Shown: positions 1 through 6,182 of the stretch, in pieces
Position numbering within the stretch: the stretch's first letter is position 1
Layout: each line of letters opens with the position of its first letter
Assembly (NCBI GenBank): GCA_025998575.1
Contig: BNWD01000023.1
Span: 1-12,274, forward strand
DNA length: 12,274 nt
Direction of reading: 5' to 3'
DNA from: Alphaproteobacteria bacterium
GTDB lineage: Bacteria; Pseudomonadota; Alphaproteobacteria; RUG11792
Translations under genes and position numbers: made by a program
Notes under the pieces: model-generated
Told to the model about the DNA's origin: nothing
Databases searched by the model: none
The model's input: the letters and a program-made list of their open reading frames with translations, nothing else

Positions 1-44
1 AATATTGAAAAAAAATATTTGAATCTATTTTAGATAGAAGTTGG

Positions 45-227
45 TATGCGTAAGTATTGCAAGAGCTGTAGTTTAAGAAACTACTGAATACAAAAATTGA
101 GTAGTAAGGATTGTAATAGTACACAAAGTTTTGTAGATAATAGTGTAATATATGTAGCAAGAAAGAAGTATTGCCATAACGTTGTACCTCGAAGGAACCG
201 TATTTTAGAGAATAACAAGGATTTAAT
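45..227. repeat. Diverged direct repeat, copy 1 (decayed DNA)
   Basis: This stretch is similar to 559-740. From 45 to 140 the two copies align without a gap (offset 514). In that frame copy 2 reads YAQVLQDRHF...EEQGLKSY..FRR-stop, while copy 1 reads YA*VLQEL*F...IE**GL**Y..F.R-stop. Several CAA, GAG, AAA or TCG codons of copy 2 are TAA or TAG in copy 1. The similarity continues past the stop to about 227 with small gaps. I read this as two remnants of an old duplicated gene, with copy 1 more decayed. The original product is not recognisable. Confidence 0.5.
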
Positions 228-230
228 GAT

Positions 231-386
231 ATTGAAATGAGGCTTGAGAAAGAAAAGAAATAGTTGAAAGATATTGCTCAGAGATGGACGAGTTTTATAC
301 TTAATTTAAAAAAGAGACTCGTATCAAAATATGAACTGCGGTTGACAAGAACAGACTCTGTTTTTAGTGCGGCTGAGGTAGACTGA
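231..386 (+). pseudogene. Possible coding remnant with one internal stop
   Basis: One frame from 231 to the TGA at 384-386 encodes about 50 residues with one TAG at 261-263. It contains LKDIAQRWTSF, LKKRLVSKYELRL and VFSAAEVD. The composition, charged and amphipathic, looks protein-like rather than random. There is no start signal or ribosome binding site, and no family was recognised. It may belong to the same decayed gene as the flanking repeats, but nothing proves it. Confidence 0.25.
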
Positions 387-558
387 CTATAAGTTACCAA
401 ATCAGAAGCATGTTTAGTAGAGTCTTACAACGTCAGTGCGAAGGTATTAGCTTGCAAGATTGCGCCATCAAAAAGGGGATTTTAAACCTATTACGGATAG
501 ATATAGTATATAGCAAATGCTTGAAGGCATTTGAACCAGATATTTGTATATATGTAAG

Positions 559-740
559 TATGCGCAAGTATTGCAAGATAGGCATTTTAGTAAAGGACTG
601 GATACAGAAATGGAAGAGCAAGGATTGAAATCGTACTCAGAGTTTAGAAGATAATAGCGTAAAATAAAGTCTGTTGCCACATGAATGAAACTGGTTTCGA
701 AGAATAACGAAGATTTTAGGAGAAATATTCGATAAATTTT
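559..740. repeat. Diverged direct repeat, copy 2 (decayed DNA)
   Basis: This is the partner of 45-227. Within it, 559-654 is a 31-residue open frame ending in TAA, whose codons match copy 1 one for one. Downstream blocks such as GATAATAG and AAGAATAAC are shared with copy 1. No intact gene spans it: the ATG-initiated frame covering 410-628 runs in a different frame from the one conserved between copies. Confidence 0.5.
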
Positions 741-1009
741 TGGGATAGCCAACCAGTTACGGTTTTGATAAACTTCTCATCAGCAAGCTATAGAGTTTTA
801 AATCAAAAAGATAATCAGAAGAAGTTTACTCATATTTATCCATATCTTGTAATTGATTTTATACATACTTTCTTATTATAGTATCGCCAATATTTTTAAC
901 AGCTCTCGTAAAATAGAGCCGCGGAATAATTACCATTTATATTTAGAAATTCATACATAACACCACGCAATAGTTAAACCTGTTGAGTTTTTCTTTTCAA
1001 GCCCATTTT
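741..1009. other. Gene-free AT-rich region
   Basis: No supported reading frame on either strand. It holds a small hairpin at 902-919 (GCTCT, 8-base loop, AGAGC). A segment near 940-960 reads, on the - strand, ATGAATTTCTAAATATA, resembling GTGAATTTCTAAATATA near 5650 and so extending the inverted repeat described below with gaps. Confidence 0.4.
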
Positions 1010-1310
1010 TTTCACAAGAAATTCACAGGCTTGTTAACACTTTCTTAATGTTTTTGCATTAAGTATATGTTGATTTTCTCTACTCTCATAAAAATATTTT
1101 TGTGTCAAGAGTTATATAAACCACTCATCACGAGGCAACAGAGTCATGATGAGTATTTCTTTGAGTCTCCAAGTTGTGGATAGTGACATTTAGCTCGTCG
1201 CTCTCGATTATAACAGCTCACCATCGCTTCTCCGCAAGCGAGCCCTATCTTCGCTCAGATTTAATAAATGTTACACGTAACAGTAATCTGTGGGGCCATT
1301 CCTGATGACA
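1010..1310 (-). repeat. Left arm of a diverged long inverted repeat
   Basis: The reverse complement of this segment resembles 5320-5680 in the same order. Matching blocks include AAGTGTTAACA..CTGTGAATTTCT (here - strand about 1048-1020, there about 5634-5658). GTTTATAT...TTGACACA.AAATATTTTTATGA matches here at about 1121-1087 and there at about 5483-5517. GTTAC..GTAAC followed by TTTATTA...CTGAGC matches here at about 1282-1250 and there at about 5327-5360. The right arm has roughly 90 extra bases between the first two blocks. There are many mismatches, so the repeat is old. Confidence 0.6.
1269..1282. promoter_or_regulatory. Operator-like palindrome TGTTAC-AC-GTAACA
   Basis: Two perfect 6-base arms are separated by 2 bases. 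A related palindrome, GTTAC-G-GTAAC, sits at 5327-5337 at the matching place in the other inverted-repeat arm. The palindrome is kept although surrounding bases have diverged, which hints at a protein-binding site. It lies about 60-70 bases upstream of the -35 region of the 1402 gene. No regulator is identified. Confidence 0.3.
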
Positions 1311-1340
1311 GTTATTTATGGCTAAATTTTCATAAAATTA

Positions 1341-1368
1341 TCGCTTATCTGGTGATTTTTGTTATAAT
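1341..1368 (+). promoter_or_regulatory. Promoter of the 1402 secreted-protein gene
   Basis: An extended -10 (TGT-TATAAT, 1360-1368) is preceded at 16 bases by TCGCTT (1341-1346) as a weak -35. The spacer block GGTGATTTTTG is shared almost base for base with the promoter at 4286-4314. The predicted start of transcription is near 1375, giving a leader of about 27 bases. Confidence 0.6.
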
Positions 1369-1401
1369 TTCTGGTAAGTTTTTTAATTTTATGAAACATT
1401 T

Positions 1402-2102
1402 ATGAATAAAGTTTTTGCAAAAATTTTATTATGCTCTGCAATGGCTTCAACGGCCATGTCAATGACTAAGACTAACGTGAAGCGACAACAGATTCCTAAT
1501 GGCTTTTTAGCTGTTGTTTTGAATCCTGGTCGCTGTTGTTCTGACACTTTTAACGTTGTTTGCTCATATGCTTTGCAGTTTTGCTTGTCGGGTGCTTGGC
1601 CTAGTAATGTTAATTCTTGGACGTTCAACGCTGATCCTTGGGCTCGGCTTTACTGGGACGCTTTGCATTGGTGCTTGAAGGATGACAATAATTCTGGGTG
1701 GCTTGCTGATATTTCTTCTTTGCAGTTTACGAATAAGTCATTGTTTTTTGCGTCTTTGGCTAAATTCTTGGGGTATTCTGAGCGTAATTTGTCGGGCATT
1801 TGTTGGTGGGCTTTGCGCATTGCCGATGGGGGGCCGTTAAGTTTTGCCCTGGTTTGAAGTTGAACAGTTTGCTGGGTTGGTGTTGTGTCGTTACGTCTAG
1901 GGCTTCGAAATTGAATAAGCATGTCGCTTTGGATTTTGATCAAGATGAGCTGTTAAATGTTCTTTCTTCTGGCGCGTTAGATCAGAATAATCTTGGTAGT
2001 TCTGTTATGGGGGCGGCGTATTTTGCTTTGCTGGTTATGCATTATGCTGCTTACGTTCCTGACGGAAAGCTTGATAGGCGTTTGCTTGATGAGGCAGTTT
2101 GA
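1402..2102 (+). pseudogene. Secreted paralogue 1, frameshifted at a G6 tract
   Basis: The ATG at 1402 opens a frame of 151 codons ending at 1857. Residues 1-20 form a Sec signal peptide (MNKVFAKILLCSAMASTAMS, likely cut after A-M-S), nearly the same as in the 2627 and 4350 genes. After it comes a Trp- and Cys-rich region (NADPWARLYW, GICWWALRIADGG). A run of six G at 1828-1833 marks the frame break: a -1 shift there continues as AVKFCPGLKL to the TGA at 2100-2102, giving about 233 residues in all. No Shine-Dalgarno sequence precedes the ATG, unlike the sister genes. Family similarity may continue after 2102 in the next frame (DQLIRQSCSKILAC). The function is unknown; an exported or surface protein is the inference. 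It could instead be a slippage-controlled gene. Confidence 0.6.
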
Positions 2103-2223
2103 CCAATTAATTCGCCAAAGTTGCAGTAAAATCTTAGCTTGTTGATAACCGCATTGTGAATAAGGCTAATGGATGGGAACTGGAAGACTCGATGGATAAT
2201 GGCTTTCGGTGATCATAGGGCTT

Positions 2224-2509
2224 CAATCTTGGAATAACTTTTTTAATCGGTTGTCTTATTCTTTTAGTCCTCTTTATTGGGGGTTATCATTAGGACTCTT
2301 TGCCTTCGCCAATAAATCAGCCTCTTCTTGTCGATAATTATGGACAGAATAATGATGGCGTGGTTGTGAGTTGCTTTTGTTCTTTTTCTTGGTCTAAACT
2401 GGTTGGGGTTTGTATGGCTGTTGGTTCTTATAAGACAGAGCGTTATATTTGGGAGGCTTTGCCTCGGTGGTGATGGTCCGTTTGCCTTGATTCTTTTTTG
2501 GGAACTTAA
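2224..2509 (+). pseudogene. Remnant of a further secreted paralogue
   Basis: Two overlapping frames look coding. The first, 2224-2337, reads QSWNNFFNRLSYSFSPLYW, GLSLGLFAFANK. The second, about 2294-2509, reads LPSPINQPLLVDNYGQ, GVVVSCFCSFSW, LVGVCMAVGSY and IWEALPRW, with an internal TGA at 2471-2473 and a final TAA at 2507-2509. The segment LVGVCMAVGSYKTERYIW resembles RLSVVVGASTDSHRPAWY of the intact 2627 gene. There is no start codon with a signal peptide, so this is either the decayed 3' part of the 1402 gene or a separate 5'-truncated copy. Frame changes and stops make it non-functional. Confidence 0.45.
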
Positions 2510-2557
2510 AGCTTTCGAGTCGTAGAGCGACTAATTTTGATGATAAAACTTTAGCGA

Positions 2558-2586
2558 TTGTATTTGGTTTGTTTCTTTGCTATACT
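2558..2586 (+). promoter_or_regulatory. Promoter of the 2627 gene
   Basis: TTGTAT (2558-2563), a 17-base spacer and TATACT (2581-2586), with the extended -10 dinucleotide TG at 2578-2579. This is the same TGn-(-10) architecture as the 1402 and 4350 genes. The leader is about 35 bases. Confidence 0.65.
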
Positions 2587-2615
2587 CATTCGACGAGTTT
2601 CATCTTTATTTCATT

Positions 2616-2620
2616 AGGAG
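2616..2620 (+). promoter_or_regulatory. Ribosome binding site deciding a GTG start
   Basis: AGGAG lies 6 bases before the GTG at 2627-2629. The GTG is chosen because the resulting leader (MNKFFVKYLLCSA) matches those of the paralogues residue for residue. An ATG further in would remove the signal peptide. Confidence 0.75.
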
Positions 2621-2626
2621 ACGTTT

Positions 2627-4027
2627 GTGAACAAATTTTTCGTAAAATATTTACTCTGCTCAGCTATAGCAACAACCGCAATGGCGATGCATCAATTTCC
2701 AAATTCGCCGGGTTTTCCTCCTCAGCAGCAATTTCCAAATTCGCCGGGTTTTCCTTCTCAGCAGCTATCCACGACTGATCCGTTTTTGGTGATTTTACCG
2801 CGTAGTCCTTCTGTGCAACCGCCTTCGTTTTACGGTGCTGCTTCGGGCAATGCACCGGTGCTTCAAAATGGTCAGGTTTTCTCATGGCCTGCTACTCACA
2901 TTCCTGCTACGTGTGCTCCACAAGTGGGTGATAGTGCTTTCTTGCATCAGTCTCAGGTTAATTGGCCTTCTGTGCAACCGTCTTCGTTTAACGGTGCTGC
3001 TTCGGGCAATTCACAGATTCTTCAAAATGGTCAGGTTTCCTTCGGACCTCTGACACGATTTCCTCATCAATTTACTGCTCAGAGTGCTCAATATGGTGGT
3101 TCTAGTGCTTCCATGCAACCGTCTCTGGGTAATTGGCCTTCTGTGCGCCAGCCTTCGTTTAACGGTTCTGCTTCGGGCAATGCTCCGGTGCTTCAAAATG
3201 GTCAGGTTATCTCATATCCTACTCATCAATTTCCTATTCAGCGTGCTCAACAAGTTGGGTTACCTTCTGGCTTATCTTCTCTCTCGGCAAATTTGGATCC
3301 TTTTGTACAAGGTTCTTTGGTTAAGATTCAATTGCATTCGGGTCTATGTTCTGCTGCATGCTCCACTGACAACTCACCGATCAGCTTTCCTCGTGCACGT
3401 TTAGGTCGGCTTTCTGTGGTGGTTGGCGCGTCAACTGACAGTCACAGGCCTGCTTGGTATGCCTTTTGTTCTTATGTTCCGACGACGGGACCGTCATGGT
3501 GGGCTAGAATTTTCCCTATGTTTGTTCTTCCTGTTAAGCAAATGTTTTACTCTCTTAACGGGCAAAAACGGCAGGTCTCTTCTGATGACAAGGATCGCAT
3601 TGCTAAGAAACGCGAGTTAACGAGTTTTGTGAATGGCTGCTTTGGTCTTGATCCTGATGCTGATCAAGCTAATTTTACCGCTATTTGTTGTGTGCTTGAA
3701 CCTTGGTGGGATGTGGTTGTTTCGATGTCTTCTAAGTTTAATTCGGGCAGCACTCCTGATTCTACGTGGTTTAATAGCATTTTGACGGAACTTGTTTCTG
3801 TTTTTCATCCTGGGGTTTGCTCTGACTATCTTTCTGTTTGGAATGGGTTTTTTGACAAATATTTGTCGACTTTTGACAAATATCATATTCAATATGGGCG
3901 TTCAAACCACTCTTACATGGCTGACATACAGTCTTTCTTGGAGTTCTGTCGGAAGTGCGCTTTCAATGCGGATTCGTGGCAGAATTTTCCTGTGGAGTTG
4001 AGGAGGCTGGGACAATTTCATTTTTAA
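2627..4027 (+). CDS. Intact secreted repeat protein, family unknown (466 aa)
   Basis: This is the only complete member of the array. Residues 1-20 are a Sec signal peptide ending A-M-A. Residues 23-46 are two copies of the 12-mer QFPNSPGFPxQQ. From residue 61 to about 215 run three larger repeats of 53, 57 and about 45 residues. Each opens with PSV(Q/R)xPSF.G.ASGN followed by LQNGQV. The rest, to 466, is a non-repetitive Trp- and Cys-containing domain (GPSWWARIFPMF, FTAICCVLEPWWDVVV, SWQNFPVELRRLGQF). The Pro/Gln/Ser/Asn-rich repeats suggest an extended exported stalk or binding region, and the C-terminal domain is what the broken neighbours share. There is no membrane segment beyond the signal, so the product is probably periplasmic, surface-bound or released. 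The gene has its own promoter and terminator. Function and family are not recognised; a role at the host interface is inference only. Confidence 0.85.
   Translation: MNKFFVKYLLCSAIATTAMAMHQFPNSPGFPPQQQFPNSPGFPSQQLSTTDPFLVILPRSPSVQPPSFYGAASGNAPVLQNGQVFSWPATHIPATCAPQVGDSAFLHQSQVNWPSVQPSSFNGAASGNSQILQNGQVSFGPLTRFPHQFTAQSAQYGGSSASMQPSLGNWPSVRQPSFNGSASGNAPVLQNGQVISYPTHQFPIQRAQQVGLPSGLSSLSANLDPFVQGSLVKIQLHSGLCSAACSTDNSPISFPRARLGRLSVVVGASTDSHRPAWYAFCSYVPTTGPSWWARIFPMFVLPVKQMFYSLNGQKRQVSSDDKDRIAKKRELTSFVNGCFGLDPDADQANFTAICCVLEPWWDVVVSMSSKFNSGSTPDSTWFNSILTELVSVFHPGVCSDYLSVWNGFFDKYLSTFDKYHIQYGRSNHSYMADIQSFLEFCRKCAFNADSWQNFPVELRRLGQFHF
2693..2764 (+). repeat. Two tandem 36-base repeats, one mismatch
   Basis: Units 2693-2728 and 2729-2764 differ at one base. 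They encode QFPNSPGFPPQQ and QFPNSPGFPSQQ. The near-identity points to recent duplication or slippage, and the length can change in 12-residue steps without losing frame. Confidence 0.9.
2807..3271 (+). repeat. Three in-frame imperfect repeats, 159 and 171 bases apart
   Basis: The units start at 2807, 2966 and 3137 with CCTTCTGTGC. The first 75 bases of each, encoding PSVxxPSFxGxASGN and LQNGQV, are strongly conserved, while the following 20-30 codons vary. Both spacings are multiples of three. Unit 3 is shorter and fades near 3271. Confidence 0.85.
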
Positions 4028-4133
4028 TGTTTTTTTTCGCTCATCTGTTTTTGGTGTATTAACGTCATATGTCATTCACGTGATTGCATAGTCGCTTGTG
4101 TGATGTAGTGCAAATTATCAAAAGTGTTGCGCT

Positions 4134-4169
4134 GAGGCTGTCGTTATGGCAGTCTCTTCTTTTTGTTCT
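4134..4169 (+). terminator. Rho-independent terminator after the 2627 gene
   Basis: GAGGCTG (4134-4140), a 9-base loop and CAGTCTC (4150-4156) form a 7-pair stem with one G-U pair. It is followed by TTCTTTTTGTTCT. It lies about 107 bases after the stop codon. Confidence 0.6.
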
Positions 4170-4285
4170 ATTTAATTAGTGTTAGTTTTTCGATTGATGA
4201 ATAGCTCTTAATTATCGCAATGCGTCGTGCAAATACGTGGTGTCTCTGATAAAACTATCTATAATGATGTGTTCGAATGCTTAGA

Positions 4286-4314
4286 TTGCTTGTTTGGTGA
4301 TTTTTTGCTACAAT
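4286..4314 (+). promoter_or_regulatory. Promoter of the 4350 gene
   Basis: TTGCTT (4286-4291), a 17-base spacer and TACAAT (4309-4314), preceded by TGC as an extended -10. The spacer shares GGTGATTTTT with the 1402 promoter. The gene behind it is frameshifted, but its promoter and AGGAGG at 4339-4344 are undamaged. Confidence 0.65.
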
Positions 4315-4349
4315 TTACTTGTAGTTATTTGATTTATTAGGAGGTCTTT

Positions 4350-5151
4350 ATGAATAAGTTTTTCATGAAATTTTTGCTCTCTTCCATAGTGGCGACAAAC
4401 GCCATGTCAAATCAGTCCGCTTTATTGCCAAATTCTTTTCCCTCTCCGACTAGTTTTAACGATTCAAAGGTTGACTGTTCGAACGATATACTGCGAGATT
4501 GCTTGGACTGTAATTGGACACCCTGATTTTGTTTTGCGATGGCGGAGTAATCCTTGGCTGAAGGAATGGAATGGTTTTGAATGCGCTGTTTATCGTTTGT
4601 TTCATTTTGCTTGGGGGGATGATCAGTGGAGGTCTCATGATGTCGGGTTGGCATCTAGCTGTTTTCGTGTGAGCAATAATAACTCTACTGCTGCTTTGCT
4701 TCGTCGGATTGATTTATTGTGTGGTTATTTATATCAGAATGTTATGACTAAGTTTTATAATAATTTGTACTCTAATTTGACGATCACGAACATGATAGGC
4801 GGTGTTGATGTGCTGCAAAAACCTGTTGTTGTTAGAAACATATGGGCTACATTGATATTTGGATCTACCGAATCATATTGTTTTTGTTCTAAACTTTCAG
4901 TGAGTCAGAAACAAATTGTTGAGTGGTTTTATGATTCTGCTGGCTATTTAACTGATGTTCTTTTGGCTCTTTCTGATTTGATTGTGTCGGCTCATGATAA
5001 AGTTACTGCTTTGAATTTGATTAAAGGCGCCTCGAAACACGCTAGTGATTTCGCTGGCCGAATTGGTGATTCACCGCATAATCTGTTCGCTCTCTTCGAT
5101 TCACTGCATGAGTTCGTTGATATGCATTGGGAGAATTTTGTCTCTTTATGA
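4350..5151 (+). pseudogene. Secreted paralogue 3, single frameshift
   Basis: ATG 4350, with AGGAGG 5 bases before it, encodes a signal peptide (MNKFFMKFLLSSIVATNAMS, cut after A-M-S). The frame stops at 4524-4526 after 58 codons. The next frame, open from 4390, carries the rest: TIYCEIAWTVIGHPDF, WRSNPWLKEW, FHFAWGDDQW, WATLIFGS, LSVSQKQIVEWF, down to the TGA at 5149-5151. One frameshift between 4390 and 4526 separates the halves; repaired, the protein would be about 266 residues. SNPWLKEW parallels ADPWARLYW of the 1402 gene. The body after the break has no stops over more than 220 codons, so the damage is recent, or the locus is a silent donor, or the break is a sequencing error. No homopolymer longer than four bases lies in the overlap. 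Confidence 0.65.
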
Positions 5152-5182
5152 CTTTTTTCGATACTGTTTTTTGTCCACATCG

Positions 5183-5236
5183 TGTATCATTTTCCTGATT
5201 ACATATTTATTAGTCTGAGATAGATGTCGATTATTA
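5183..5236 (+). repeat. 54-base direct repeat, copy 1 (contains a stub of eno)
   Basis: Identical to 6129-6182 except at one base (T 5214 versus G 6160). It ends with ATGTCGATTATTA, the first 13 bases of enolase, then departs. Here that start codon leads only into a short frame. Similarity upstream, in the gap-containing TACTGTTTTT region, extends the relationship to about 5160. Confidence 0.9.
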
Positions 5237-5289
5237 TTTATGCCTGCCTTTTACCGCCAGGTATAATGCAAGTGCGAGAATCTCTGATA

Positions 5290-5680
5290 AGGATATCTAT
5301 TTAGCAGGTGTGGATATTGCCGATAAGTTACGGTAACTGTAAAGTTTATTAGGGCTGAGCACGCGATCGCTTGCGGTCGTGATGGCGAGATAAATGTCTC
5401 TATTTTTGCTGTTTGTACTTCGTATACTTAGAGAAAAAACTCAGTAATCATAAATTCGTAAGCATTTTGTGAGTCTATTGAGTTTATATGATTATTGACA
5501 CAGAAATATTTTTATGAAGCTTGCGGAAATTAACAGAATATTAATGTGATATGCGTAAGCTTATGCTTAAAGCATAAAGGGAAGGAGTAAGTCCACTATA
5601 GGAATGGAGTCTTTTAACATAAAAGCATTAATAAAGTGTTAACATAACTGTGAATTTCTAAATATAGATAATAATCATAA
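5290..5680 (+). repeat. Right arm of the long inverted repeat
   Basis: Counterpart of 1010-1310 (details there). It also contains the palindrome GTTAC-G-GTAAC at 5327-5337 and the short hairpin GAGA-TAAATG-TCTC (5387-5400) followed by TATTTTTG, a weak terminator candidate for the 4350 gene. The left part, about 5225-5335, also resembles the intergenic stretch 4187-4290 upstream of the 4350 gene (shared TCTCTGATAA..A.ATCTAT), so repeated spacer DNA accompanies the gene copies. No gene is seen in 5237-5667. Confidence 0.5.
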
Positions 5681-5712
5681 CCAAAAACTGTTGGAAACCA
5701 ATAGCACATGAG

Positions 5713-6087
5713 ATGTTTATCAAAGCCGTATCTAGCCCTTTTTTTTGCTTGTCTCTGGAATGTGGTAATGTGTGGGATTTGGAGTTGCCATATGGATTTT
5801 TGTTTAAGCGTCTTGTGTCATTTTGTCATGCAAATGTGGCTGTTGTTAGTTTTGCGATCGATGTGAAGATGGGCGCCAGTGGCAGGTTAATTGCTGCGCG
5901 TATGTTGGATATTTTCACAAATTTGTTGTTTGGCTCTCCATACAAACCTCTGAAATTTAAAAAATTGAGTGAGAATCAGAAGCTGGTTGTTTATTTTGTC
6001 TGTGATTGGGCTAAGCCGTTTGAGTATAGTATTCGTTTGCTCTTTGTTGTTAATGAGGCGCGTAAGCACTTTGTTTCGATTCGGTGA
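5713..6087 (+). pseudogene. Secreted paralogue, 5'-truncated C-terminal half
   Basis: The frame from ATG 5713 gives 124 residues; upstream it is open only to 5668. There is no signal peptide and no ribosome binding site. Residues from about 22 onward align with the 4350 gene over its last half. DLELPYGFLF parallels DLLCGYLYQ, LDIFTNLLFGS parallels IWATLIFGS, and LSENQKLVVYFV parallels LSVSQKQIVEWF. The spacing is nearly equal, but the fragment ends about 40 residues earlier. It is therefore a piece of the same family whose 5' half is missing. It could be translated internally, but as an exported protein it is not functional. It ends 82 bases before eno. Confidence 0.55.
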
Positions 6088-6099
6088 GCCGATTATACT
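6071..6099 (+). promoter_or_regulatory. Candidate eno promoter
   Basis: TTGTTT (6071-6076), a 17-base spacer and TATACT (6094-6099). It overlaps the end of the 5713 fragment and gives a leader of about 64 bases that includes the 54-base repeat. Ordinary housekeeping-type spacing. Confidence 0.45.
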
Positions 6100-6128
6100 G
6101 TTTTTGGTTTTGTTATTTGTTCGCATCA

Positions 6129-6182
6129 TGTATCATTTTCCTGATTACATATTTATTAGGCTGAGATAGATGTCGATTATTA
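6129..6182 (+). repeat. 54-base direct repeat, copy 2 (eno leader and start)
   Basis: Partner of 5183-5236, 946 bases downstream. It forms the eno untranslated leader and its first 13 coding bases. A weaker relative occurs after the 2627 gene near 4070-4090 (TGTCATT...GTGATTGCATA). The ribosome binding site within it is poor (TTAGG or GAG before ATG 6170). Confidence 0.9.

Noticed and set aside
45-140. Stop-codon reassignment (TAA/TAG read as amino acids)
   Set aside because: enolase, dnaK and the intact secreted gene use TAA normally as stops and have no in-frame stops; the decayed copy is better explained as a remnant.
410-628. A 72-codon + strand frame starting MFSRVLQRQC
   Set aside because: No ribosome site, and the frame conserved between the two repeats (559-654) is a different one.
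468-752. A 94-codon frame on the - strand
   Set aside because: It overlaps the decayed direct repeat, lacks a ribosome site, and the repeat's gap-free codon alignment favours the + strand.
2569-2778. A 69-codon frame with tandem SKFAGFS repeats
   Set aside because: It is the out-of-frame reading of the 36-base tandem repeat in the 2627 gene.
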